Positions 20,373-28,958 are shown, counted from the first letter of the stretch. The stretch is DNA of 64,000 nucleotides from Telluria sp042683405 (GCF_042683405.1 NZ_JBHUJS010000010.1:222642-286641); one strand, 5' to 3'. Numbers and translations are program-made. Notes: a model not told the origin generated them from the sequence alone.

Positions 20373-22121
20373 ATGAAAATCCATCTCACGCGCACCAGCA
20401 AAATGGGGACAGACCCCATTTCCAAAATGGGGACAGACCCCATTTCCACACTGCGGAAATGGGGTCTGTCCCCATTATTGGGTCTGGTGCTGGCTGGCTG
20501 TGCGAGCGCGCCGCCAGCGCCGATCGAGATCAACCTGGTTGCCATGAACGATTTCCACGGGAATCTGGAAGCCAGTAAATTTACCCATCCCGGCCCCGAC
20601 GGCAAACCGGTCGCGGTCCAGGCGGGCGGTATTGGCGCGCTGGCCGCGGCGGTGACCGCGTGGCGCGCACAGGATCCTGAGCTGGTGCTGGTCGGGGCAG
20701 GCGATCTGGTAGGCGGCACGCCGGCCATGTCGTCGATGTGGAACGATGAGCCGACCATCAATGCGCTGAACCTGCTCGGCATGAATTTCAGCTCGGTCGG
20801 CAACCACGAGTTCGACAGCGGGCGCATCGAACTGATGCGCAAGCAGAAGGGCGGCTGCGAGACCCCGCGCGCCGACAAGGCCTGCAAGCTGGCGCCGGAC
20901 TTCAGCGGCGCAAAGTTCCAGTACCTGGCCGCGAACGTGATCGACAAGGCGACCGGCAAACCGTTCCTGCCGGCCTGGCGCATCGAGGAAGTGCGCGGCG
21001 TGAAGATCGGCTTCATCGGCGCGGTCCTGCAAGGCACGCCCGAGCTGGTGCTGGCGTCCGGCATCGCTGGACTCGCGTTCGAGGACGAGGCAACTGCCAT
21101 CAACCGTGTCATGCCCGAGCTGCGCGCCGCCGGCGCGACCGTGTTCGTGGTCCTGATCCACGAAGGCGGCAGCACGAAGGAGCCGTATCACAAGCAGGAC
21201 TGCACAACCCTGACCGGTCCGATCGTCGACATTTCGAAGAAGCTGGATCCGGCCGTGCGCCTGGTCGTCAGCGGCCACACGCATACGGGCTTCCAGTGCA
21301 AGGTGGAAGGCCGCACGATCACGCAAGCGGAATATGCGGGGCACATGCTTACCCGGATCAAGCTGACGATCGATCCGGCCACCCGCGCGCTGCAGGGCGT
21401 GCAGACGAATAACGTGGTGGTCAAGCCGGGCGATTTTCCGCAGGTGCAGGCAGTGGCCGACTACCTGGACACGGTCCGCCAGCGCAGCCAGGCAGCACTG
21501 GCGAAACCGGTCGGCCGGAGCGCCGTGCGCAGCGTGGAGCGCCGCCTGAACCCGGCCGGCGAGTCGCCGCTGGGCGGCATCGTGGCGGACGCGGTGCTGG
21601 CGGCAACCAAAGACCACGGCGCTGACATCGGCCTGATCAACACGGCCGGTGTACGCAAGGACCTGGAATCGGGCGCCGACGGCGTCGTCACCTACGGCCA
21701 GGCGCAGGCGGTGCTGCCGTTCGCGAACACGCTGTTGGTGATGGAGCTGACCGGCCGCCAGCTGGTCGAGATGCTCGAGATGCAGTGGATGCGCGAGAAC
21801 GTGGACGCGCGCCACTCGATGCTGCAGGTGTCCAGGAACGTTACCTACCAGTGGGACAGCGAGCGCCCGCGCGGGTCGCGCGTCGTGCCTGGCAGCGTGC
21901 TGGTCAATGGCCAGCCGGTCGATCCGGACAAGGTGTACCGCGTGGCGGCGAACAACTTCCTGGCCGAAGGCGGCGACGGCTTCCCGATCTTTATCAAGGT
22001 GCCCAAGCACGCCACGCAGATCGTCGATATCGATGCATTCATCGACTACCTGGCCAAGGGCGGGCTGGCCCAGCCGGCAGCCTTTGCCGCGCCGGCGCCG
22101 CGTATCGTCCGGGTGAAATGA
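20373..22121 (+). CDS. 5'-nucleotidase/UDP-sugar hydrolase family lipoprotein
   Basis: The protein (582 residues from ATG 20373) has a metallophosphatase domain with AMNDFHGNLEASKF, GAGDLVGGTPAMSS, SVGNHEFDSGR and VVSGHTHTGF, and a C-terminal 5_nucleotid_C domain with NTAGVRKDL and NNFLAEGGDGFPI. It should release nucleosides and phosphate from nucleotides at the cell surface or periplasm. A lipobox VLAGC places the acylated Cys at residue 43. The N-terminus is odd: it contains three copies of a GGGGACAGACCCC palindrome, so residues 10-25 read as two MGTDPIS-type repeats and the inverted copy encodes part of the hydrophobic core (KWGLSPL). A start at the ATG inside the second repeat (M19, 20427) would give a normal 25-residue lipoprotein signal. 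Confidence 0.9.
   Translation: MKIHLTRTSKMGTDPISKMGTDPISTLRKWGLSPLLGLVLAGCASAPPAPIEINLVAMNDFHGNLEASKFTHPGPDGKPVAVQAGGIGALAAAVTAWRAQDPELVLVGAGDLVGGTPAMSSMWNDEPTINALNLLGMNFSSVGNHEFDSGRIELMRKQKGGCETPRADKACKLAPDFSGAKFQYLAANVIDKATGKPFLPAWRIEEVRGVKIGFIGAVLQGTPELVLASGIAGLAFEDEATAINRVMPELRAAGATVFVVLIHEGGSTKEPYHKQDCTTLTGPIVDISKKLDPAVRLVVSGHTHTGFQCKVEGRTITQAEYAGHMLTRIKLTIDPATRALQGVQTNNVVVKPGDFPQVQAVADYLDTVRQRSQAALAKPVGRSAVRSVERRLNPAGESPLGGIVADAVLAATKDHGADIGLINTAGVRKDLESGADGVVTYGQAQAVLPFANTLLVMELTGRQLVEMLEMQWMRENVDARHSMLQVSRNVTYQWDSERPRGSRVVPGSVLVNGQPVDPDKVYRVAANNFLAEGGDGFPIFIKVPKHATQIVDIDAFIDYLAKGGLAQPAAFAAPAPRIVRVK
20401..20476. repeat. REP-like GGGGACAGACCCC palindrome cluster inside a coding sequence
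   Basis: Two direct copies of the 21-bp unit (cores at 20405-20417 and 20429-20441, 24 bp apart) and one inverted copy (core 20461-20473) lie at the start of the nucleotidase gene. The 24-bp period is a multiple of three, so both direct copies are read in one frame as KMGTDPIS. The same direct-direct-inverted layout recurs at 48760-48829. Each unit could fold as a hairpin with a 5-nt loop. Confidence 0.9.
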
Positions 22122-22132
22122 GGAGCCTGCCG

Positions 22133-23362
22133 ATGCGCCGCCGCCTGCTTGGCCTGCTCGCCTTCCTCGCCGGAAGCGCGCACGCACAGTTCACGATACC
22201 CGGCTATGAGCTGGTGCAGACCGCGCCCGTCGAAACCGCGCTCGAAAGCCGCGACCTGCGCGATCCGGTCACCGTGTGGTCCGCGATGTTCGACGCCGCG
22301 CGCGACGAGATCGTCATCGGCCAGTTCTATGCCGTCAGCCGTGCCGGCACGCCGTTCGAGAAAGTCATGCAAAGCCTCGCCGCCGCCGGCGCGCGCGGCG
22401 TGAAGATCCGCTTCCTGATCGACAAGAAGGGCGTCGGCATGTCGGAGCCGGAAACGCTGGAGCGGCTGCGCAAGATCCCCAACCTCGAGATGCGCGTCCT
22501 CGACTATTCGCAGCTGACCGGCAACGGCATCATCCACGCCAAGTACCTGGTCGTGGACCGCAAGACCGCTTTTGTCGGCAGCCAGAACTTCGACTGGCGC
22601 GCCTTCACCCACATCCACGAGACCGGCCTGCGCATCACCGATCCGGCCATGGTGGCGCAGGTGCAGGCGATCTTCGAGAAGGACTGGAACGCGCAGGGCC
22701 AGCTCGCCGCCGGCGTCAAGCTCGCGCCCCTGGCGCCCGCCAGCGTTGCCCCGACCGTTGTCGGCGACCAGCAGTTGCTGGCCAGCCCGCACGGGATGAA
22801 CCCGGCCGGCGTGCCCGATTCCGAAGCGGCGCTGCCTGCGCTGCTGGCCGAAGCGAAGAACGAGATCCGCATCCAGGTGCTCGACTACGCGCCGCTCAGC
22901 TACGGCCCCAACGGCACCCGTCCGTATTACGGCCTGATCGACAACGCGCTGCGCGCAGCCGCAACGCGCGGCGTCAAGGTCCGGCTCCTGGTCTCCAACT
23001 GGAATACCGAGAAGCCCGCGATCGCCTACCTCAAGAGCCTGGCGCTGGTGCCTAACGTGGAGGTGAAGATCGTCACGCTGCCCCAGGCGTCGGGCGGCTT
23101 CATCCCGTTCGCGCGCGTCATTCACAGCAAGACCATGGTCATCGACGGCAAGACCGCCTGGATCGGCACCAGCAATTTCGCTGGCGGCTACTTCGACAAG
23201 TCGCGCAACCTCGAAGTGGTGCTGCGTAACGAGAAGATGGCGCAGCGCGTGCTGCAGACGCAGGACCAGGTGTGGAACTCCCAGTACGCCGCACCGATCG
23301 ATGTCAGCAAAGATTATCCGAAGCCGAACAAGAGCGGCGAATCACCCAAGTCCAAGGAATAA
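22133..23362 (+). CDS. Exported phospholipase D/nuclease-family protein with two HKD motifs
   Basis: The 409-residue protein begins MRRRLLGLLAFLAGSAHAQ, a Sec signal peptide. The ATG at 22133 is chosen because AGGAG lies 7 bp upstream; an ATG at 22118 overlaps the nucleotidase stop and would add five residues. Two PLDc domains follow. Their HKD motifs are HAKYLVVDRKTAFVGSQNF (near residue 135) and HSKTMVIDGKTAWIGTSNF (near residue 330). The superfamily includes phospholipases, cardiolipin synthases and nucleases. Between a nucleotidase and an S1/P1 nuclease, a nuclease or phosphodiesterase role is plausible, but lipid hydrolysis cannot be excluded. It is tightly linked to both neighbours (11 and 3 bp). 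Confidence 0.88.
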   Translation: MRRRLLGLLAFLAGSAHAQFTIPGYELVQTAPVETALESRDLRDPVTVWSAMFDAARDEIVIGQFYAVSRAGTPFEKVMQSLAAAGARGVKIRFLIDKKGVGMSEPETLERLRKIPNLEMRVLDYSQLTGNGIIHAKYLVVDRKTAFVGSQNFDWRAFTHIHETGLRITDPAMVAQVQAIFEKDWNAQGQLAAGVKLAPLAPASVAPTVVGDQQLLASPHGMNPAGVPDSEAALPALLAEAKNEIRIQVLDYAPLSYGPNGTRPYYGLIDNALRAAATRGVKVRLLVSNWNTEKPAIAYLKSLALVPNVEVKIVTLPQASGGFIPFARVIHSKTMVIDGKTAWIGTSNFAGGYFDKSRNLEVVLRNEKMAQRVLQTQDQVWNSQYAAPIDVSKDYPKPNKSGESPKSKE

Positions 23363-23365
23363 GCA

Positions 23366-24421
23366 ATGAAGAAACTCGCATGTGTGCTGGCGCTGGCCAG
23401 CGTATTTGCCGCCACCAACGCGCACGCGTGGGGCAACGACGGCCACCGCGCGGTGGGCGCGATCGCCGACAAGCTGCTCAAGGGCACCAACGCACAGAAG
23501 CAGCTGGCCGCGATCCTGTTCCCGGGCGAGTCGCTCGAATCGATCGCCAACTGGGCCGACTGCGTGAAGGGCAACTACTGCGGCCCGCAGACCCCGGAAA
23601 TGGTCGGCTACGTGGAAGCCAATCCGAAGCACGGCACCTACCACTACACCGACGTGCCATACCAGCACAGCCACTACGAAGATGGCGCGCCAGGCGCGTT
23701 CGAGGACGATATCGTCCAGACCCTGAAGCAGGCGATCGCCGTGCTGCAAGGAAAGGCCGACAAGGACCCGTCGCTGAATCCGCACAAGTTCACCAAGCGC
23801 CAGGCGCTGATGCTGCTGGTTCACATGACCGGCGACATCCACCAGCCGCTGCACGTGGGCGCAGCCTACGTCGGCAAGGACGGCAAGTTCACGATCCCGA
23901 AAACGCACCACGACATCGACACGGTCAATATCTTCGATTCGCGCGGCGGTAATAATTTCCTGCTCGACGAAGGCAAGGTCGCGGCCATGGACGCTGCCCA
24001 CATTCCGGGCCAGCCACGTCCGGTAAAGGAAGGCGTGCCGAAGGCGCTGACCAAGCCGTTCCACTCGTACTGGGATACCACGGTCGTCGACTACGCGATG
24101 CGCCGCAGCAGCACCAGGACGCCTGACCAGTTCGCGCAGTACGTCATCGACAGCAAGCCGGTCGTGGCGGCAAATTCGGGCGAACCGACGACCTGGCCTT
24201 ACCAGTGGGCCAACGATGCGCTCGCCCAGTCGAAGCTGGCGTACGCTAACGTGGTTCCGGGGCCGTTCCAGCAGCAAGTCAGCAAGAAAGGCGAGACCTA
24301 TTACACCTGGTCGCTGGAAGTGCCGCAGGATTATCCGGTGCCGAGCTCCGCGCTGGCACGCACGCAGCTGATCAAGGGCGGCTACAACCTGGCCGCCGTA
24401 CTGACCGCCATCTGGCCATAA
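23366..24421 (+). CDS. S1/P1-family zinc nuclease, exported
   Basis: The 351-residue protein starts MKKLACVLALASVFAATNAH and is cut after AHA, so the mature chain begins WGNDGH. An N-terminal Trp that binds zinc is a hallmark of S1/P1 nucleases. Other ligand blocks are ANWADCV, YHYTDVPYQ and LLVHMTGDIHQPLHVG with later HH..D. These enzymes cut single-stranded DNA and RNA and remove 3'-phosphates. It starts 3 bp after the PLD-like gene and likely shares the nucleotidase transcript. It would supply nucleotides to the 5'-nucleotidase. The neighbouring envelope genes support extracellular nucleic acid digestion. Confidence 0.93.
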   Translation: MKKLACVLALASVFAATNAHAWGNDGHRAVGAIADKLLKGTNAQKQLAAILFPGESLESIANWADCVKGNYCGPQTPEMVGYVEANPKHGTYHYTDVPYQHSHYEDGAPGAFEDDIVQTLKQAIAVLQGKADKDPSLNPHKFTKRQALMLLVHMTGDIHQPLHVGAAYVGKDGKFTIPKTHHDIDTVNIFDSRGGNNFLLDEGKVAAMDAAHIPGQPRPVKEGVPKALTKPFHSYWDTTVVDYAMRRSSTRTPDQFAQYVIDSKPVVAANSGEPTTWPYQWANDALAQSKLAYANVVPGPFQQQVSKKGETYYTWSLEVPQDYPVPSSALARTQLIKGGYNLAAVLTAIWP

Positions 24422-24433
24422 AAGGAGACCGAC

Positions 24434-25249
24434 ATGCGCTATCCGACGACCTGCATCCTGATCTGCGCAGTCGTCGGCGCGCCTGTCGCTGCCGCCCCCG
24501 CGCTGCCGCTGTGGGAGGTGGGCGTCATCGGCGGGACAGTCTCCATGCCCGCCTATCCCGCATCCGCCGACCGCTCCACGCGCGGCATTGTCTTCCCTTA
24601 CCTTGTCTATCGCGGCAAGGTGTTCCGTTCCGACGAATCCGGCCTGCTGGCGCGCGTGCTGCGCACCGAACGCATGGAGCTGGACATGGGCTTTGCCGCG
24701 TCGCTGCCGACGCGTTCCGGAGCGGTCGATGCACGCGAGGGCATGCCCAACCTGGGCGCGCTGGGCGAGTTCGGCCCGCGCCTGAAGGTCAAGGTCGGCA
24801 ACCCGGATACCACCAAGGTACGCTTCGAATTGCCCGTGCGCGCCGTGGTCGAGGCGCGCGGCGGCCTGCACCACCGCGGCTGGACAGCGGAACCCCGCCT
24901 GACCTGGGGCACCGAGGACCCCGCAAGGCGGCTCTCCGTCGGCACCAGCTTCAGCGCCGTGTTTGGCGACCGTTCGATCAACCGCTACTTCTACGAGGTC
25001 GCGCCGCAGTACGCGACGCCGGCCCGTCCCGCCTACGCGGCGGACAGCGGCCTGGTGCTGCTGCGCCTGGGCGCGAGCGCCAACTACAAGCTCACGCGCG
25101 ACGTGCGCCTGTACGGCTATGTGCGCGCGGAGAGTTATTCGCGCGCGGCCAACCGCGACAGCCCCTTGCACCTCAAGTCCACGGGCATCGCCGGCGGCTT
25201 CGCTGTCGCGTGGATCATGAAGCGCTCGTCCCGTCCAGCTGCCGACTGA
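24434..25249 (+). CDS. MipA/OmpV family outer-membrane protein
   Basis: The 271-residue protein has a signal peptide ending near PVAAAPALP and then the family pattern of alternating beta-strands: GGTVSMPAYPASADRSTRGIVFPYLVYRGK split over the first 60 residues, and a YVRAESYSRAANRDSPL block near the end. MipA/OmpV proteins are small outer-membrane barrels, sometimes linked to murein enzymes or porin function. The Shine-Dalgarno AAAGGAG lies just before the start, 12 bp after the S1/P1 nuclease stop, so it belongs to the same operon. A direct role in nucleotide passage is only a guess. Confidence 0.85.
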   Translation: MRYPTTCILICAVVGAPVAAAPALPLWEVGVIGGTVSMPAYPASADRSTRGIVFPYLVYRGKVFRSDESGLLARVLRTERMELDMGFAASLPTRSGAVDAREGMPNLGALGEFGPRLKVKVGNPDTTKVRFELPVRAVVEARGGLHHRGWTAEPRLTWGTEDPARRLSVGTSFSAVFGDRSINRYFYEVAPQYATPARPAYAADSGLVLLRLGASANYKLTRDVRLYGYVRAESYSRAANRDSPLHLKSTGIAGGFAVAWIMKRSSRPAAD

Positions 25250-25259
25250 GCGCACCGGC

Positions 25260-26048
25260 ATGAGAGCCGCTCTCGGGATGCTCGTGACGGCCGTCATCGT
25301 CTACGCCGGGTTTTGCGCGCTGATGTTCTTCCAGCAGCGCTCGCTGATGTATTTCCCCACGCCGCCGGCGCCAGCCCCTGCCGGGACGGCGGTGCTTGCG
25401 TTGCAGGTGGATGGGGCCAGGCTCGCGGTGACTGCGCTGCGCCAGGACCGGCCGAATGCGCTGCTGTACTTTGGCGGCAATGCGGAGGACGTGAATGGTA
25501 GCGTCGGAGAGTTGTCGGCCGCGTTCCCGGACCATGCCATCTACCTGATGCAGTACCGCGGCTACGGCCGCAGCAGCGGCACGCCGACCGAACGTGCGCT
25601 GGTGGCGGACGCACTTGCGCTGTTCGACTCGGTGCGCGCGCGGCATGCCCGTATCGACGTGGCGGGACGCAGCCTGGGTAGCGGCGTAGCGGTCCAGCTG
25701 GCGAGCGCGCGCCCGGTCGGGCGTCTCGTGCTGGTCACGCCATTCGACAGCTTGCGCGACGTGGCCGCTGGCCATTACAGGTGGCTCCCCGTGCGCTGGC
25801 TGATGCGCGACCGCTATGACTCCGGCGCGCATGCGCCAGGCATATCGGCGCCGACCACGCTGGTCGCGGCGGAGCACGACGAGATCATTCCCACGGGGCA
25901 GACCGAAACGCTGTTCAAGCGCTTTCCTGCCGGGGTGGCCGAGATGGTTGTGATCGAGGGTGCTGCCCACAACACGATCTCGCTGAATCCCCGCTATATC
26001 GAGGCGCTCAGGGGCGGGCCGGCTGCGCTGGCAAGGAAAGGTGACTAG
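25260..26048 (+). CDS. Alpha/beta hydrolase with N-terminal membrane anchor
   Basis: The 262-residue protein has one hydrophobic segment at residues 5-24, then an alpha/beta hydrolase domain of the BAAT/FrsA-like type. Visible are the strand block ALLYFGGNAEDV, the nucleophile elbow GRSLGSG (Ser138), the acid in AEHDEIIP and the His in GAAHNTI. The catalytic triad is therefore complete. The substrate is unknown. It starts 10 bp after the mipA-like gene and may be the last gene of that transcript; it converges on the sigma factor gene, with only 13 bp between the stops. Confidence 0.88.
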   Translation: MRAALGMLVTAVIVYAGFCALMFFQQRSLMYFPTPPAPAPAGTAVLALQVDGARLAVTALRQDRPNALLYFGGNAEDVNGSVGELSAAFPDHAIYLMQYRGYGRSSGTPTERALVADALALFDSVRARHARIDVAGRSLGSGVAVQLASARPVGRLVLVTPFDSLRDVAAGHYRWLPVRWLMRDRYDSGAHAPGISAPTTLVAAEHDEIIPTGQTETLFKRFPAGVAEMVVIEGAAHNTISLNPRYIEALRGGPAALARKGD

Positions 26049-26061
26049 CAGGACCTGGATG

Positions 26062-27342
26062 TCACGATAGCGCTGTGCGGTTCCTCGCTGCCCGCTCCAG
26101 CATCAGTTCGCGTTCGCGCGTATTGCCCGCCAATGCCGCGGCGCGTTCGAACTCGGCGCAGGCTTCGGGCCGGCGGCCGAGTTGTTCCAGCAGGTCGCCT
26201 CGCACGGCGGGCAGCCATTGGTAGTCCTGCAGCGTGCGTTCGCTCCCGAGCGCATCGACGACGTCCAGCGCCTGCTGAGGACCATAGGCCATCCCCACGG
26301 CCACTGCGCGGTTCAGTTCCACGACCGGGGAGGGCGCGGCGCGCGACAGCTCCTCGTAGACCGCAACGATCGCGCGCCAGTCGGTATCGGCAAAGGTGGC
26401 GGCGCGCGCGTGGCATGCGGCGATCTCCGCCTGCAGCTGGTACGGTCCGCGCCCGCCGCCGGCAAGCGCCGCACGCGCGAGCGAGGCGAGCCCGAGGCCG
26501 ATCAGGTCCGCGTCCCACTGCGTGCGGTCCTGGTCGCGCAGCAGGACCGGCCGGCCGTTCGCGTCGGCGCGGGCTTTCGCGCGCGAGGCCTGCAATTCCA
26601 TCAGCGCGACCAGCCCATGCACTTCGGGTTCGCCTGGTGCGAGCCGGGCCAGCAGGCGGCCCAGCCGCAAGGCCTCGTCGCACAGGGCAGGGCGCATCCA
26701 GTCGTCGCCCGAGGTGGCGGTGTAGCCTTCGTTAAAGATGAGGTAGACCACCTGGAGCACCGTGTCCAGGCGTTCCGCGAGCGCGTCCGGCGGGGGCAGC
26801 TCGAAGGGCACCTGCGCATCGCGCAGCGTGCGCTTGGCGCGCACCAGGCGCTGGGCCAGCGTCGCCTCCGGCACCAGGCATGCGCGCGCGATCTCCTGCG
26901 TGGTCAGGCCGGCGACTGTCTTCAGTGTCAGCGCGATGCGCGCTTCGGTAGACAGGACGGGATGGCAGGCAGTGAAGATCAGGCGCAGCACGTCGTCGCC
27001 GATGACGTCGTTGCGCGCCGCATCCAGGCCGTCCACGAAATCGGGAACGACCAGCGCCTCCTGCGCTTCGAGGTCCAGTCCGATCTCCTGCAGCTTCTCC
27101 TGCAGGACCTTGTCGCGGCGCATGCGGTCGAATGCGCCATTCTTCGCGGCCGTCATCAGCCAGGCTCCGGGGTTGTCGGGGATGCCCGATGCGGGCCAGT
27201 GCTCCAGCGCGGAGACCAGCGCATCCTGCGCCAGCTCTTCGGCCAGGCCGACGTCGCGCACGATGCGCGCAACGGCGGCGACGATCCTGGCGGACTCGCG
27301 CCGCCAGACGCTGGCAATGATCCGGCCGGCCCCTGGATGCAT
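26062..27342 (-). CDS. ECF42-like RNA polymerase sigma factor with long C-terminal extension
   Basis: The 426-residue protein starts MHPGAGRIIASVWRRESARI. Sigma2 spans about residues 10-75 (AEELAQDALVSALEHWP, GAWLMTAAKN) and sigma4 about 115-165 (LTLKTVAGLTTQEIARACLV). An extension of more than 230 residues follows with helical, TPR-like repeats (AELNRAVAVGMAYGP-type blocks near 330). This layout, with a VOC and a DGPF protein beside it, is typical of ECF42 sigma factors, which have no classical anti-sigma factor. The start overlaps the VOC stop by one base (TGATG), so an upstream in-frame ATG is not preferred. Confidence 0.9.
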   Translation of the reverse strand: MHPGAGRIIASVWRRESARIVAAVARIVRDVGLAEELAQDALVSALEHWPASGIPDNPGAWLMTAAKNGAFDRMRRDKVLQEKLQEIGLDLEAQEALVVPDFVDGLDAARNDVIGDDVLRLIFTACHPVLSTEARIALTLKTVAGLTTQEIARACLVPEATLAQRLVRAKRTLRDAQVPFELPPPDALAERLDTVLQVVYLIFNEGYTATSGDDWMRPALCDEALRLGRLLARLAPGEPEVHGLVALMELQASRAKARADANGRPVLLRDQDRTQWDADLIGLGLASLARAALAGGGRGPYQLQAEIAACHARAATFADTDWRAIVAVYEELSRAAPSPVVELNRAVAVGMAYGPQQALDVVDALGSERTLQDYQWLPAVRGDLLEQLGRRPEACAEFERAAALAGNTRERELMLERAARNRTALS

Positions 27343-27752
27343 CAGACGGCGGGTGGAGTCGCGTTCGGATCCATGTACGACAGCTCCCATACGTGGCCGT
27401 CGAGGTCCTCGAAGCCGTGGCCGTACATGAATCCATAGTCCTGCACCGGGTTGGGCGCGCGGCCGCCGGCGGCGACCGCCTTGGCGACCAGCTCGTCCAC
27501 CTCCTCGCGGCTGTCGCAGGACAGGCAGGTCAGCACTTCGGTGGTCTTGAATGCGTCGGAGATCGGCTTGGTGGTGAAGGTCTGGAAGAAGCTCTCCACG
27601 AGCAGCATTGCGAAGATGTTCTCCCCGATGACCATGCAGATTCCCTGCTCGTTGCTGAACTGCGGATTGAAGCTGAAGCCGAGCGCGGAAAAGAATTCCT
27701 TGGCCCGATTGATGTCCTTGACTGGCAGGTTGACGTAGATTTGCTTGTGCAT
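27342..27752 (-). CDS. VOC (glyoxalase/bleomycin resistance fold) protein in the sigma factor operon
   Basis: The 136-residue protein starts MHKQIYVNLPVKDINRAKEF, a common opening of VOC proteins, with a late GHGFEDLDGHVWELSYMD block. It has the paired beta-alpha-beta-beta-beta units of the fold. Its stop overlaps the sigma factor start, so the two are translationally coupled. Members close to this type are often annotated as glyoxalase or extradiol dioxygenase-like, without known substrate. Placement next to an ECF42-like factor suggests it is a target gene of that factor. Confidence 0.85.
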   Translation of the reverse strand: MHKQIYVNLPVKDINRAKEFFSALGFSFNPQFSNEQGICMVIGENIFAMLLVESFFQTFTTKPISDAFKTTEVLTCLSCDSREEVDELVAKAVAAGGRAPNPVQDYGFMYGHGFEDLDGHVWELSYMDPNATPPAV

Positions 27753-27804
27753 GGCGATATTCCCTCAGGTTGATGGCCGGCAGAGTGCCGCTTTCAACAA
27801 CGAC

Positions 27805-27831
27805 GACGAACGGGCGCGTCCGGATTCGACA
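27805..27831 (-). promoter_or_regulatory. Candidate ECF42-type promoter before the VOC-sigma pair
   Basis: On the minus strand TGTCGA (27831-27826) is followed after 17 nt by CGTC (27808-27805). As I recall, ECF42 targets carry TGTCGA at -35 and CGAC or CGTC at -10; this match was found by eye. It lies about 55 bp before the VOC start and would allow autoregulation of the sigma gene. Confidence 0.4.
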
Positions 27832-27850
27832 CGCACGGCAAAAAAATTTT

Positions 27851-28210
27851 TCAGGAAGCTTCGTAGCAGGGCGCCAGGGCGCGCACCTCGACCGTCGCCC
27901 ATTCGGCGGCGGGGCAGCGGGCGGCGAGGGCGACTGCCTCCTCGCGCGACTTCACATTCACCATGAAGAAGCCGCCGATCATCTCCTTGGCTTCCGCGAA
28001 CGGGCCATCCAGCACGCGCGGCTTGCCGCCTTCGACGCGCACGCGCGCCGCCGAATCCAGGCCGGCCAGCGACTCGCCACCAAGCAGCGTGCCTTCGGCG
28101 TGCAACTCGGCGCCAAACTGCAGCATGCGGTCGTAGAGCGCGCGCCCCTCCGCATCGGAGCGCGTGGCGCGCTGGCCGACAGGTTCATGAATCAGCAGCA
28201 TGTAAGTCAT
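27851..28210 (-). CDS. DGPF-domain (YCII-related) protein, ECF42 partner
   Basis: The 119-residue protein starts MTYMLLIHEPVGQRATRSDA and contains the eponymous block VLDGPFAEAKEMIGGFFMV. The start at 28210 has GGGGAG about 8 bp upstream; the open frame runs ten codons further without a site. DGPF proteins have a ferredoxin-like YCII fold of unknown biochemical function and are the usual partners and targets of ECF42 sigma factors. It is 98 bp upstream of the VOC gene on the same strand. Confidence 0.9.
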   Translation of the reverse strand: MTYMLLIHEPVGQRATRSDAEGRALYDRMLQFGAELHAEGTLLGGESLAGLDSAARVRVEGGKPRVLDGPFAEAKEMIGGFFMVNVKSREEAVALAARCPAAEWATVEVRALAPCYEAS

Positions 28211-28345
28211 GATCGAACTCCCCGGGTAACGATGTCGCATATTCTAAGCGCAGGCGGTCCGGAAGTATGCAAGACCGCCTTCCACGTTGCCATAACATCG
28301 CCTTCATGTGATGATGGTGTGTCTACCAACAGTCAGGACGCACCG

Positions 28346-28936
28346 ATGACAACTGCCCGCTTCGATTTGACCTCTTCGACGATTTCCGATGCCCAGCGCG
28401 ACATGCGGCATGCTTATTACGGCGGTGCGCCCGGTGTGCTGACCTCGGGCCTCGCGTGGGCGATGGCGGCGCTGGTCTGCTATCAGCTATCGCCACAGCA
28501 GGCGATCTGGGCGCTGTTTATCGGCGGGATGTTCATCCATCCGGTCGCGGTGGTAGTTACCAAAATGCTGGGACGGCCCGGCAATCACACGCCCGGCAAT
28601 CCGCTCGGCGCGCTGGCGATGGCGTCCACGATCTGGATGATCCTCTGCCTGCCGCTTGCGTATGGAGTCTCGCTGCTGCGCATCGAGTGGTTCTTCCCCG
28701 CGATGCTGGCGATTATCGGCGGGCGTTACCTGACTTTCTCGACCATGTACGGCGGCAGGATGTACTGGGCCTGCGGCGCTGCGCTGGCCATCGCGGGATG
28801 GCTGCTGTTCCAGGCGAAGGCGTCGCCCGCAACCGCGGCGGCGGCTGGCGCAGCAATCGAGTGTGTGTTCGCGGTCCTCATCTTCAAGACGACTCCGCGC
28901 GAAGGCGAGGTTGCGGTGCTCGCACAATCCACCTGA
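28346..28936 (+). CDS. Small integral membrane protein, possibly DUF7010 family
   Basis: The 196-residue protein (ATG 28346, MTTARFDLTSSTISDAQRDM) has about five to six hydrophobic segments after a soluble N-terminus, including VLTSGLAWAMAALVCYQL, AIWALFIGGMFIHPVAVVV and a run near residues 145-160. The motif RDMRHAYYGGAPGVLTSGL and the conserved GGRYLTFSTMYGGRMYW resemble a family annotated as DUF7010, but I place it there with limited certainty. It is divergent from the DGPF gene. The function is unknown. Confidence 0.75.
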   Translation: MTTARFDLTSSTISDAQRDMRHAYYGGAPGVLTSGLAWAMAALVCYQLSPQQAIWALFIGGMFIHPVAVVVTKMLGRPGNHTPGNPLGALAMASTIWMILCLPLAYGVSLLRIEWFFPAMLAIIGGRYLTFSTMYGGRMYWACGAALAIAGWLLFQAKASPATAAAAGAAIECVFAVLIFKTTPREGEVAVLAQST

Positions 28937-28958
28937 ATTCGTAGAACGGGTTTTTCAA

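Noticed and set aside
20364..20375. TTG start for the nucleotidase three codons before ATG 20373
   Set aside because: The ATG is a better start and no Shine-Dalgarno supports the TTG.
20401..20476. CRISPR-like repeat array
   Set aside because: The three units are palindromes in mixed orientation with spacers of only a few bases, which fits REP-like elements and not a CRISPR array.
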